A stretch of DNA of 33,821 nucleotides from an uncultured Paraglaciecola sp. Lineage in GTDB: Bacteria > Pseudomonadota > Gammaproteobacteria > Enterobacterales > Alteromonadaceae. This document shows positions 8,440 to 16,560 of this stretch, piece after piece (position 1 is the stretch's first letter; each line of letters opens with the position of its first letter). The stretch covers positions 1-33,821 of the forward strand of contig NZ_CAKZKO010000152.1 of the NCBI RefSeq assembly GCF_937123705.1, written 5' to 3'. A program made the translations under genes and the position numbers. Under the pieces are notes generated by a model that was not told the origin of the DNA, made no database searches, and saw only the letters and a program-made list of their open reading frames with translations.

Positions 8440-11400
8440 ATGTTTGAAATATATTCAACCGGCGATGCTGCTTTCCTAGAGCAAATTCTCATGGCCGTAG
8501 CAATGGTTACGTCTATGGCTTCATTTGAGAAAATGGTAAGCGTTGGCTTGTTGCTTGGTGTTATTTTGATTTTTGTTCAGAGTGTTTTTCAAGGCGCTAA
8601 AGAAATAAATTATCATCAAATTTTTGTTGGGTACATCTTGTATGCCGCATTTTTTATACCTACTACGACTGTCGTTATAGAGGACTCGTTTTCGGGTCAA
8701 GTTCGAGTAGTTGATAATGTCCCTATTGGTGTAGGGGCTGCCGGTGGGATTATCTCATCAATTGGGTATAACATTACCAGCCTTTTTGAACAAGGTTATG
8801 GAGTTATTGTACCTTACGTGACAGAAACCCACTTTGCTGAATCATTGCAAATAATAAATAACACCCGGCGAGGTGTTTCTTCAACACCTGTGTATACAGC
8901 TATGAATATGGCTACAGGTGGCGATGCAGATATGCGCCTATCGTGGAATAATTATATTCGAGAGTGTGCCCTAACAGCGATTGACCTTAAGGAGAAGTCA
9001 TTAGATAGCATAATGAGCCAAAAGCTACCTGATGCATTAAGGTTTAACTCTGACCTTTACGGCACTCGACTTTATGTAGGAACCGCTGGTGGTGAAGATT
9101 ATACATGCTCAGAAGCTTATCCATTATTAGTAAGTAAAACCACCCAAGCCATCAATAGCGCTCCTATGTCCGATGCTATACTAAATGTACTTGGTATTGA
9201 TAATACATACACTGGTAGCTCAGGTCAGGCATATGTTACCAACTCCTTAGGGGTTCTAGGTGTTACCGCTACCGCAGGAACAGAGTACCTAACAGCAGCA
9301 GTGTTGGAGCCTATCTACTATGAGGCGGCACAAGGTCGTTATGCGGATTTTCAGGATATGGCCTCTGCTACAATGATTAATCAGGCAATTCAACAAAGAA
9401 ATACTCAATGGGCAGCAGAGCAATCCATGTTCCTAACAATTGTACGTCCTATGATGACTTTCTTTGAAGGCTTTGTTTATGCGATAACTCCTCTAATGGG
9501 GTTTCTGATTGTTTTAGGTAGCTTCGGTATTGGTTTAGCAGCAAAGTATTTTCAAACACTACTTTGGATACAATTATGGATGCCAGTAATGTCCATAATA
9601 AACCTCTACATCCACACTGCAGCAAATAAAGAGATGAGCAGCCTCGGTAGCGATTTCACTTCTATTTATGCCTTGAATGCTGGAGCTGATCAGCTTCAAC
9701 ATTGGATAGCCACCGGCGGCATGCTAGCAGCAGCTACACCGATAATATCATTATTCGTAGTTACTGGTTCAACCTATGCACTAACGAGTTTAGCTGGAAG
9801 AATTAGTGGTAAAGATCATATTGATGAAAAAATCCAAAGTAAAGACTTGGTATCTAATGGCCCAATAGCTCAGGCGGCTTCATCAAATGAGTATAGTGAT
9901 TTAACAGGCATGGCCTCTTCTGGTGCTGCGGGTCTAATGGGCTCTATTTCATTTGGCTCTGGATTAAGCAATATGACCACCTCAGCCAAGCAGAATATGA
10001 CACAGGCGCAAAACAGCTTTGCACAGTCGCTAGGGACTAACTTTTCTAGCGGCACAATGAGTAATGAAAGCTATGACAAGGCTGCCTCCATTGGTAGAAC
10101 TCATTCTGCTATGCATGGAACTTCTGAAGGCATCGTCAATGAGAGAGCTAATCAGATAATGGAAAACACATCTATAGGCACACAACATTCAGATGCTGTG
10201 AAAGGTGTTGTTTCCGCAGTTGCTACTGGAGCGATTTCGGCTAAAGCGGGTACTACTCTACTTGAGCAAATAGCGAATAGTAATACAGAGGGAGAAAGCG
10301 AAACACAAGTAACCAAACAAAAACCATCACCTAACGCAAGCCCTGACGCCAAGGCAAGCCGAACCCAATCAAGATCTGAAAATAATACAAGCGGTAAATC
10401 TAAATCAGGGAAAGTGGCAGCTGATGTAGGAGGCGATATTAAAATCTCAGCTGGTGCCAATAAAGAAACTTCAGATGCTAGAACTACGGCAGCAGGGCAA
10501 AGTAACGCAATATCAGACGCTCTTCGCTTTAGCCAACAGGAACAATCTCAAGTTTCAAATAACTTAGCACGAGCAATATCAACAGGTAGCGGTCAATCTT
10601 TAAGCAAGAGCCTAGGTAAAAATGAAGCAATGGCGCTAACTGAAGCTTCCCAGAATCTCAATAGTACCAGCAACTCATTTTCGGAAGCTATGTCTTTGAA
10701 TAATCAGTTTGGTAGCCTAAACAACCTCAGGCTACGTGATGTTGGTTCTCAAGTAGCAGGGAATAATGAAGCTATGTCTGACTTGAATGATTATTGGAAT
10801 AGCGGTGGAGTAAGCGCCGAAACCAAGCAAGAAGCACAGCAACTATATGAACGCTATAGCGCGCCATCAACAGAGGGTGGATATGGTTTAGATAATAACT
10901 CTGCTCTTGCAGCAGCAAGAATAAAAGCGTTACAAAACTCAAATAACCATGAAGGGACAAATGACACGCAATATCAAAATAACTTTAATGCTGCTTTAGG
11001 TGCTGTAGGTAAAAGCTTAGGGCTTGCAACAGGGAATGCTGGTGGCTACAACGACAATTCAGGTATTGAAAAAACTGTTAATAATGGCTTGACTGGTAAA
11101 GTAACAGCAGCCACTAAAGGCGTTGAAAGCGCAACAGCCCCTGCTAATGGTATTGTTATTCCTGAAAATGGCTATCCAACACATTCTGACCCTGTAAGCA
11201 GTAGAAATGCGCCACCTGCAATTACAAGTGAAGCAGATGAAAACTCATCAACCATTGCAAACCAAGCGGCAGATTGGCAGACAGAAAGAAATCAAGCAGC
11301 TGAAATTCCTGCTCGACAAACACTTATGAATAACGGGCCTGAATACAGCCGAATGGGCGCAGCTGAGTTTTATGGCGGCGTTGAAAATGCTGCAGGATGG

Positions 11401-12156
11401 GTTGGCCGCAGGATGGAGGAAGCTCATAACTTTGGTGAAAGTGTTTTCAAAGCTGGCAGTGATGGTCTTACTGTTGCGTCTGCAAATTTCGACCAACGGG
11501 TTAATGATATGGAAAACAACCCTGAATTAAGAAAAGAAGTAATGCAAGCAGCTCGCATGGATGATGCGGCACTGGAGGCGTCAGGGTTTGGAGGGTCTGT
11601 CTTATCAGGACTTTCAACTGCAGGGCGCTCTATAATGGGTGCGGCAGCAGCGGGAATGGAGCTAGTTAACGGCGATATAGGGTTTAGTGATCTAAAAAAT
11701 ATGTCACTAGAAGAGAAAGGAATGGTGTATCAGTCAGCGATGAGTCACGCTTATGACACAGGAGGTGATGCTGCAGTACAAGCATTTAAGGAAAATTATG
11801 GCACAGACTTTAGAAGTGATTTTTATGATGAAGCTAGAAGTCGAGGCTTAAATGATGAGCAGGCTCAAGTTTACGCTCACTCATTTGATCAAAACACCTT
11901 CAGTGACAGCCCTGAGCGTGAAGCTGCAATCCAAAATTTAGCATCTACTTATGCAGAAAGAGATGACAATGGGGTTATTATGCGAGATGAAACTGGTGCC
12001 CCAGTATTGAGTGAGCAAAACCAAGAGTTTGTAGATCATCTAACAGATACTATTACTGAGTCTGCACGAGCTGGTTCTGAACTATCAGGCGCTTACTTAG
12101 GTGGCATCGCACACTATAATAATAGCACAGGCAGGAATGGGACTGGGGTCATGTAA
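8440..12156 (+). CDS. traG: TraG, mating-pair formation and stabilisation protein
   Basis: The protein has 1238 residues. The N-terminal third has several membrane segments (around residues 25-50, 60-80, 335-370 and 420-450) in the pattern of the TraG_N family of F-type plasmids. The remaining two thirds are soluble, rich in Ser, Asn, Ala and Gln, low in complexity, and probably periplasmic. In F and SXT this part stabilises mating pairs and is the target of entry exclusion. AGGAG lies 6 bases before ATG 8440 and overlaps the end of traH. This is the last gene of the traFHG run and is followed by a terminator. Confidence 0.92.
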   Translation: MFEIYSTGDAAFLEQILMAVAMVTSMASFEKMVSVGLLLGVILIFVQSVFQGAKEINYHQIFVGYILYAAFFIPTTTVVIEDSFSGQVRVVDNVPIGVGAAGGIISSIGYNITSLFEQGYGVIVPYVTETHFAESLQIINNTRRGVSSTPVYTAMNMATGGDADMRLSWNNYIRECALTAIDLKEKSLDSIMSQKLPDALRFNSDLYGTRLYVGTAGGEDYTCSEAYPLLVSKTTQAINSAPMSDAILNVLGIDNTYTGSSGQAYVTNSLGVLGVTATAGTEYLTAAVLEPIYYEAAQGRYADFQDMASATMINQAIQQRNTQWAAEQSMFLTIVRPMMTFFEGFVYAITPLMGFLIVLGSFGIGLAAKYFQTLLWIQLWMPVMSIINLYIHTAANKEMSSLGSDFTSIYALNAGADQLQHWIATGGMLAAATPIISLFVVTGSTYALTSLAGRISGKDHIDEKIQSKDLVSNGPIAQAASSNEYSDLTGMASSGAAGLMGSISFGSGLSNMTTSAKQNMTQAQNSFAQSLGTNFSSGTMSNESYDKAASIGRTHSAMHGTSEGIVNERANQIMENTSIGTQHSDAVKGVVSAVATGAISAKAGTTLLEQIANSNTEGESETQVTKQKPSPNASPDAKASRTQSRSENNTSGKSKSGKVAADVGGDIKISAGANKETSDARTTAAGQSNAISDALRFSQQEQSQVSNNLARAISTGSGQSLSKSLGKNEAMALTEASQNLNSTSNSFSEAMSLNNQFGSLNNLRLRDVGSQVAGNNEAMSDLNDYWNSGGVSAETKQEAQQLYERYSAPSTEGGYGLDNNSALAAARIKALQNSNNHEGTNDTQYQNNFNAALGAVGKSLGLATGNAGGYNDNSGIEKTVNNGLTGKVTAATKGVESATAPANGIVIPENGYPTHSDPVSSRNAPPAITSEADENSSTIANQAADWQTERNQAAEIPARQTLMNNGPEYSRMGAAEFYGGVENAAGWVGRRMEEAHNFGESVFKAGSDGLTVASANFDQRVNDMENNPELRKEVMQAARMDDAALEASGFGGSVLSGLSTAGRSIMGAAAAGMELVNGDIGFSDLKNMSLEEKGMVYQSAMSHAYDTGGDAAVQAFKENYGTDFRSDFYDEARSRGLNDEQAQVYAHSFDQNTFSDSPEREAAIQNLASTYAERDDNGVIMRDETGAPVLSEQNQEFVDHLTDTITESARAGSELSGAYLGGIAHYNNSTGRNGTGVM

Positions 12157-12184
12157 CAGATCCCCCTATGACAAACAAGGAGAT

Positions 12185-12213
12185 AAAAAAGGCAGTTATA
12201 AACTGCCTTTTTC
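12185..12213. terminator. bidirectional terminator between traG and the convergent membrane gene
   Basis: AAAAAGGCAGTT and AACTGCCTTTTT pair as a stem with a 3-base loop. The A and T tracts on either side make it a rho-independent terminator on both strands, ending traG (plus) and the 12218-12766 gene (minus). Confidence 0.88.
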
Positions 12214-12217
12214 GTAT

Positions 12218-12766
12218 TTAAAGCCAAAAACCATGAGGGTCATTATCTTTATGGATTGGGTTTATTCCGCCGCGACCATTGACGCCACCACGACCTGTAA
12301 TACCCCAACCAAAGTTATCAGCATGGTAGGCGGGGTCGCTTGATTCAGAGTTAGGACTACCTGATGCTGAATCATAGGAATAACTCATCGACTCTGGCTT
12401 TTCTAACTCAATACGGGAGGAAGTAAACCCTTTTATCATTTTCTTAAACTCTTTTATAAATGCAAGTACAGCATAAATAAAACCGATAACAAACCCAACT
12501 ACCCAAGATATAGGTAAACTTTTATCAATTCCAAAATGAATCTCTAGCATCCCCAACGCGAATGAAAGAAACAAAATTGCTAGTAAACTTTTCCTCACTA
12601 CATTTAACGCTTTCAGAGCAATGTAAGCAGCCAGAATGATAATGAATACAGTTGCTATAACTGGATTTACATTATATAAAAACACTCCTGCTAGCATCAT
12701 TAGCATCACACCGGAATATACAGCAAAATCTTTAGGCATTGTTTTTTTCACTTTAGGCTCAATCAT
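12218..12766 (-). CDS. multi-pass membrane protein convergent to traG (entry-exclusion candidate)
   Basis: The protein has 182 residues. I choose ATG 12766 (a GTG at 12778 is in frame) because AGGTGGGG lies 6 bases upstream. It has about four hydrophobic segments in the first 110 residues, then a soluble tail rich in Ser and Gly that ends with two GRGG-type motifs and DPHGFWL. I do not recognise the family. Its place next to traG is where SXT/R391 elements encode the exclusion protein Eex, a small inner-membrane protein that acts with TraG. That is a positional argument only; no sequence similarity is claimed. Confidence 0.6.
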   Translation of the reverse strand: MIEPKVKKTMPKDFAVYSGVMLMMLAGVFLYNVNPVIATVFIIILAAYIALKALNVVRKSLLAILFLSFALGMLEIHFGIDKSLPISWVVGFVIGFIYAVLAFIKEFKKMIKGFTSSRIELEKPESMSYSYDSASGSPNSESSDPAYHADNFGWGITGRGGVNGRGGINPIHKDNDPHGFWL

Positions 12767-12834
12767 TATTATCCCCACCTTTATTTAATACTTTAAGTAT
12801 AACACCTACTAAAATAATGCAACCTGGCTACTTC

Positions 12835-12860
12835 AAAAACTTTCACATGTGAAAGTTTTT
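12835..12860. promoter_or_regulatory. palindrome copy 1, parS-like (core CTTTCACATGTGAAAG)
   Basis: A perfect 26-bp palindrome centred on CTTTCACATGTGAAAG (12840-12855) with five A:T pairs added on each side. It lies in the long gap upstream of the minus-strand membrane gene. The core is shared with copies at 22710, 26959 and (one change) 31509. It resembles the chromosomal parS half site TTTCAC/GTGAAA with two extra central bases, and is the proposed binding site of the plasmid ParB. Confidence 0.7.
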
Positions 12861-12955
12861 CTTCAATATATAACTAGCAATTTATCACTACTCCTTTATA
12901 TATTTTTTAGTTACACTTCATTACAAATTTTACTGGTTGTCATCTGTTTACAGGG

Positions 12956-12984
12956 TTGACTAAAGCTTGGAATGTCAATACTAT
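12956..12984 (+). promoter_or_regulatory. candidate sigma-70 promoter in the 12.8-13.6 kb gap
   Basis: TTGACT at 12956-12961, a 17-base spacer and TACTAT at 12979-12984. It would read toward the 26-bp tandem repeats and the Ner-like gene. No open reading frame begins in the next 600 bases, so the transcript, if real, would be a long leader or a small RNA. Confidence 0.35.
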
Positions 12985-13072
12985 ACTATCCAGGCAAGTG
13001 TTGTACGGCACTTTCCCTCTGTTAGCATGACACTCATTAAAAAACAGAAGTGACTCAAACCAAAACTTCTTT

Positions 13073-13252
13073 ACCCCTTAAATTTCTACTCTAAACATAC
13101 CCCTTAAATTTCTACTCTAAACATACCTCTTAAATTTTTATTCTAAATATACCCCTTAAATTTTTATTCTAAACATACCTCTTAAATTTCTATTCTAAAT
13201 ATCCTCCTTAAATTTCTATTCTAAATAAACCCTTAAATTTCTATTCTAAATA
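13073..13252 (+). repeat. seven 26-bp tandem repeats
   Basis: The unit is ACCCCTTAAATTTCTAYTCTAAAYAT. Copies begin at 13073, 13099, 13125, 13151, 13177, 13203 and 13228, and a broken eighth copy starts at 13253. The first five are exactly 26 bp and the last two 25 bp. They differ by a few C/T changes. The array is noncoding, upstream of the Ner-like/FlhDC-like operon and about 215 bp downstream of palindrome copy 1. Regular spacing suggests an array of protein binding sites; the partner is unknown. Confidence 0.93.
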
Positions 13253-13276
13253 AACTCCTATATAGCTGTGGGTAAA

Positions 13277-13320
13277 CAATAAAGAATCTAACCTTGGGGT
13301 GATCGCTTCACACTTTATTG
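13277..13320. repeat. inverted repeat in the leader region of the control module
   Basis: CAATAAAG (13277-13284) pairs with CTTTATTG (13313-13320) across a 28-base spacer. A second inverted repeat lies downstream: AGTGCAA (13456-13462) with TTGCACT (13479-13485), nested around CAACTgatAGTTG. The rest of the 12.8-13.6 kb gap shows no coding sequence. These may be operators for the Ner-like repressor or leader RNA folds. Confidence 0.4.
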
Positions 13321-13632
13321 CTGGGCGACAATAGCATGCTGATAACAACCCTATTTACAAACAACCTGTAACGCACTTTCTTAACACTTCCAAACCCAGT
13401 TTAAATACTGAATCAAAATTAAATTAATAGCTTTTAGCCCGTAGACCATACGGACAGTGCAATTTCAACAACTGATAGTTGCACTTTATGGAAAATACAA
13501 AACGCAGTTTATAAAACCAAATCATTGATGTTTTAACGTTCTTGATATAGAGTTTTACTGTTCCGACTTTACAGATAATAATAAATCTGAATTTCTATTT
13601 ACTGTTATTCAATAAAAAGTGAGATAAGCAGA

Positions 13633-13938
13633 ATGAACAATGGACATATCATTGATGCCAGCATCCCTGAAGACACTGAGAAAAGAAGGGAGTGGATCAA
13701 GTATCAGTTAAAAATAAGAGGGATTAGCATAGCTAAGCTAGCAAGAGAGCACGATGTTTCAAGGCAAGCTCTTTCAACTGCACTTGTCCGCAGCAATCCT
13801 CGCTGGGAGTATGTCATCTCAAGTGCATTGGGAGTAGCACCCAATGCGATTTGGCCGGAGCGCTATGAGCATGCTGGTAGAAATAAAAACATAATACTCC
13901 CTATCTCAAGAAGAAATTTGGCAGGCGGTGCGCAATGA
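13633..13938 (+). CDS. Ner/Nlp-like helix-turn-helix regulator
   Basis: The protein has 101 residues. The central part reads REWIKYQLKIRGISIAKLAREH, then DVSRQALSTAL, and ends with the family signature IWPERYE, typical of the Nlp/Ner (Mu-phage Ner-like) DNA-binding family. It lies at the head of an operon and overlaps the transglycosylase gene by 4 bases (ATGA). From memory, SXT/IncC activator operons are also controlled by a Ner-like repressor (Acr1 in IncC), so a role in repressing its own operon fits. The ribosome binding site before ATG 13633 is weak. Confidence 0.8.
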   Translation: MNNGHIIDASIPEDTEKRREWIKYQLKIRGISIAKLAREHDVSRQALSTALVRSNPRWEYVISSALGVAPNAIWPERYEHAGRNKNIILPISRRNLAGGAQ

Positions 13939-14510
13939 AAAAGAAAATTATCTCTATTGCACTCACAATAGCATCTACATCTGTGTTTTCTGTAAGCGCC
14001 TTTGATTTATCTGGAACCGAGTTTGAATTAGCAGCAAAGCGATACAACCTAGATCCCGCTTTATTGTATTCCGTTGCATTAGCAGAGTCGGCCTACGCAA
14101 GAGGTGATAATAACGTATCCCCATGGCCCTGGACTCTAAGAACCATTAAGCAACCATACTACGCTTTAGATAAAGATGAGGCTGCCGCTCAATTAGCTAA
14201 ATTAATTAAAGATAAAGGCAATAAAGCTTCTATTGATATAGGGTTGATGCAAATAAACCTTTTCTGGCATGGGCACCGGGTTGAGAGTCCTCAAGATTTA
14301 CTTGACCCAGTAATTAACCTAAATACCGGCGCTAAAATACTTAGCGAAACAATCGCATCAGCATCAGGTGATCTTGAGCTAGGTATTGGCCGATACCACA
14401 ACTGGAAAGATAAAGTTCTTTTGCGCTCTTATGGTAAGCGAGTGCTCTCTATTTACAATCAAATTTCAAATCTACGGGAGAATCGTTATGCCTCAAATCA
14501 CGATAACTGA
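13935..14510 (+). CDS. secreted lytic transglycosylase (SLT family)
   Basis: The protein has 191 residues, with a signal peptide (IISIALTIASTSVFSVSA) and a lysozyme-like SLT domain. The catalytic glutamate is E51 in SVALAESAYARG, and the family motif GLMQIN is at about 103-108, with NLNTGAKIL further on. Such enzymes open the peptidoglycan for the conjugation channel. It is embedded in the regulatory operon, overlapping the gene before it (4 bp) and the gene after it (23 bp). SXT/IncC elements carry a transglycosylase gene at a comparable place. Confidence 0.9.
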   Translation: MKKKIISIALTIASTSVFSVSAFDLSGTEFELAAKRYNLDPALLYSVALAESAYARGDNNVSPWPWTLRTIKQPYYALDKDEAAAQLAKLIKDKGNKASIDIGLMQINLFWHGHRVESPQDLLDPVINLNTGAKILSETIASASGDLELGIGRYHNWKDKVLLRSYGKRVLSIYNQISNLRENRYASNHDN

Positions 14511-15108
14511 TTTAGATATGAGAGCATTGCAAATTTCAGAGCAGCGCCCAGATAAAAATATACATGAATTCGATTTAACCTTATGGGCTTTAATGGCGTC
14601 ATTAGCTAAAAGCCACCCAGAAAAGGTTAACACTCAATTTTCACTGCCTGAATCGGCTATCAACGCTCTTGCAACTGCAACCGAGTCAATTTTATCTCGT
14701 CTTGCTTCTGGTGTGCTAATTAGCTTCCAGCTAAGAACCAACAAACAAATTATTCTTGATAAACTACAAGAAGAGTACTCGCCAGTTATTACATTGTCAC
14801 AGGTTCAAGGAATTGAGTTTGACACAGCTTACTGGCTTCTCTTAAAGCAAATTGCACAAAAAGATCACCACATTGCTGCCACAGCCTTTGGTTTATGTCC
14901 GGACTTAGCTCTAGCAATTAGCAAAGCTACTGATAACCAACTTAGGCATCTTGTAACAATAACAAGCACTGTATTTACCCTGCGTTTCTCTCCTAAGATT
15001 CTAGCGCCTTTACTTTCAACTGAGCAGGGCCCATCTAACGCTAGGTATTTTTATAAGAAATATCAACAATCAATCTCTTACATATCAAAGTTAGGGGTTA
15101 GAAGATGA
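14488..15108 (+). CDS. FlhD-like activator subunit with two FlhD units in tandem
   Basis: I place the start at ATG 14488 (206 residues) because GGGAG lies 7 bases upstream; the frame is open to 14386 but inside the transglycosylase gene. Residues 110-177 follow the FlhD pattern (EFDTAYWLLLKQIAQKD, then F.L..., then VFTLRFSPK). Residues 27-94 repeat it without gaps: EFDLTLWALMASLAKSH, F.L at the same offset, AT, L..L and ISFQLRTNKQ. The offset is 83 residues. FlhD forms dimers inside the FlhD4C2 activator, so this chain may be a covalent FlhD pair. It overlaps the FlhC-like gene by 4 bases, so the two are probably made together. Confidence 0.8.
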   Translation: MPQITITDLDMRALQISEQRPDKNIHEFDLTLWALMASLAKSHPEKVNTQFSLPESAINALATATESILSRLASGVLISFQLRTNKQIILDKLQEEYSPVITLSQVQGIEFDTAYWLLLKQIAQKDHHIAATAFGLCPDLALAISKATDNQLRHLVTITSTVFTLRFSPKILAPLLSTEQGPSNARYFYKKYQQSISYISKLGVRR

Positions 15109-15665
15109 GGTTAAAACGCTGGATTGAGGCGCGACAGATGGCTTTGATGGGTTATGTTACTCGCATAATAATTATAGAAACTGGGCTTTCAGATAAGCAA
15201 GTGCGTAGGCTTTATGAGGAAATTGATAGGGATGGCTTTAAACTGGAAAAAAACAGAACAACAAGAACAACAAGAAGCGGCGCTACATTATTGCTCAATC
15301 AAGCATCAAAAATACACGCTTCTCTTTTAATGCAGCTGTATAGGCAGGTAGGAGGAGAATCTGTAACAACGTCAATATCTATTGATACATTGGATAGAGC
15401 ATATCGAATGTACCAAGCTTTATTGTGTGAACTAGCTGCAATAGAACCAAGCGTTAGAAATGCTGCATTTACTATATCTGACGCTTGGTGTCTTGCATCA
15501 GAATTGAGATCTAATGAAGCAATGTTTGATATCTGCTCTAATTGCCAATGTAGTTATTTTACATCACAGAATCAAAGCACTGCTATCGGCTGTCCATTTT
15601 GTTATGAACCACCGAATAGATGTAAGAATAAAAATCTTGAAGAAACTACAGCAATAGAAAATTAG
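15105..15665 (+). CDS. FlhC-like transcription activator subunit (SetC/AcaC-type)
   Basis: The protein has 186 residues, close to FlhC in length. The N-terminal part has a helix-turn-helix-like stretch (RIIIIETGLSDKQVRRLYEEI). The C-terminal part matches the FlhC zinc site: AW.LASELRSNE, then cysteines 144 and 147 (CSNC) and 163 and 166 (CPFC) followed by a PP dipeptide. With the FlhD-like partner just upstream (ATGA overlap) it forms the likely master activator of plasmid transfer, as SetCD and AcaCD do in SXT and IncC. A terminator follows 14 bp after the stop codon. Confidence 0.85.
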   Translation: MRLKRWIEARQMALMGYVTRIIIIETGLSDKQVRRLYEEIDRDGFKLEKNRTTRTTRSGATLLLNQASKIHASLLMQLYRQVGGESVTTSISIDTLDRAYRMYQALLCELAAIEPSVRNAAFTISDAWCLASELRSNEAMFDICSNCQCSYFTSQNQSTAIGCPFCYEPPNRCKNKNLEETTAIEN

Positions 15666-15679
15666 GCTTCATATATATA

Positions 15680-15710
15680 GGATTAAAAAAACCATCGGTT
15701 TTTTTAATCC
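15680..15710. terminator. bidirectional terminator
   Basis: GGATTAAAAAAACC and GGTTTTTTTAATCC pair perfectly around a 3-base loop. It ends the FlhDC-like operon (plus) and the H-NS-like gene (minus), which stops at 15717. Confidence 0.9.
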
Positions 15711-15716
15711 TTTATT

Positions 15717-16175
15717 TTAATCCTTTAACTTCCTATACTTTTCAAGCTCATAATCAGAAAGCCCTTTAAATGGTGTAGGTCTTCTTCCCAATCCAGACCA
15801 AGATGCTCCATCCTTCATATACTTAACTTTAGGTGGGGGAACAGATAAAGAATCCTTTTTAAATTGGAGCTCTTGCAATAGCTCCATATCTATTCCCTTT
15901 TCTTCCATTTCACTCAGTATCCCCTGAGCTCGCTCTTGCATCTTCTCATGCTTTTGCTTTTTTAACGTTTCCTCTGCATACTTCTCTTCAAAGACAGACT
16001 CAATCCGATCCAAAATCTCCTTTATTTCTGATGCTTCACAATCTTTGAAAATCGTCCGGAGTTTACTTTTTCTTTTCAATTCAGATAAAACCACATCCCT
16101 TCTTTCATTAGTAGTCAATCCATCAACATTTTTAATTTGCTTATCTGATTTATTATTAGATTTTAAGCTATTCAT
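15717..16175 (-). CDS. H-NS-like nucleoid-associated protein
   Basis: The protein has 152 residues. The C-terminal end contains the H-NS-family DNA-binding motif: KYMKDGASWSGLGRRPTPFK at about 118-137, with W126 and GLGRRP as minor-groove loop. The central part is strongly charged and predicted helical (E/K-rich 50-110), suited to coiled-coil oligomerisation. Plasmid H-NS-like proteins silence transfer genes or AT-rich DNA. An H-NS-like gene (Acr2, as I recall) also accompanies the IncC activator locus. It is convergent with the FlhC-like gene and 25 bp downstream of parR. Confidence 0.8.
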   Translation of the reverse strand: MNSLKSNNKSDKQIKNVDGLTTNERRDVVLSELKRKSKLRTIFKDCEASEIKEILDRIESVFEEKYAEETLKKQKHEKMQERAQGILSEMEEKGIDMELLQELQFKKDSLSVPPPKVKYMKDGASWSGLGRRPTPFKGLSDYELEKYRKLKD

Positions 16176-16200
16176 ATTACCTATGTTCTCATGTTGAACT

Positions 16201-16509
16201 TTAAATTTTATCCCCCATTGAACTCAGCAAACGGTCTTTAAGCTCGCTTTTCTTTATTTGCAACTTATCAACTTTACCCTCAGTAGAGGAAGGAATACCT
16301 TCTGCTGAGGGTTGTTCACACTCAAATGAGGCAGACCTTATTTTATTGTGGCTCAAATTATGCAAAGAATAAAGCCCTAGCATTGCCAAAAACCTCAAGC
16401 GATCCCCTCTATCTTTATGCTGCAAATCCTTAAGCTCTTGGTAGAGCTCCGGAAATGCTAACTTAGAAATTTTTAAATTTGAGAACTTTCCATCCCAACT
16501 TTTATCCAT
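16201..16509 (-). CDS. parR: ParR/StbB-like adaptor of the actin-type partition system
   Basis: The protein has 102 residues when started at ATG 16509, which has GGGG 5 bases upstream; a GTG at 16515 is also in frame. The N-terminal half has the ribbon-helix-helix-like pattern of ParR/StbB proteins (NLKISKLAFPELYQELKDL, then GDRLRFLAMLGLYSL). It lies directly after parM in the same direction, the usual parM-parR order. ParR binds the centromere repeats and caps ParM filaments. The C-terminal half is hydrophilic and variable. The assignment rests on the pattern and on context. Confidence 0.72.
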   Translation of the reverse strand: MDKSWDGKFSNLKISKLAFPELYQELKDLQHKDRGDRLRFLAMLGLYSLHNLSHNKIRSASFECEQPSAEGIPSSTEGKVDKLQIKKSELKDRLLSSMGDKI

Positions 16510-16560
16510 TCTCACCCCCCATATAGCAACGATGTAGCGTAATAAAAAAAATAATCATTA

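Noticed and set aside
10152..10460. 102-residue frame on the minus strand inside traG
   Set aside because: It lies wholly within the low-complexity part of traG and lacks a ribosome binding site; a mirror frame of Ser/Ala codons.
12101..12343. 80-residue plus frame across the end of traG
   Set aside because: It runs through the traG terminator hairpin and has no start signal.
13073..13252. CRISPR array
   Set aside because: The 26-bp units are directly adjacent without unique spacers, and no cas genes are present; a plain tandem repeat.
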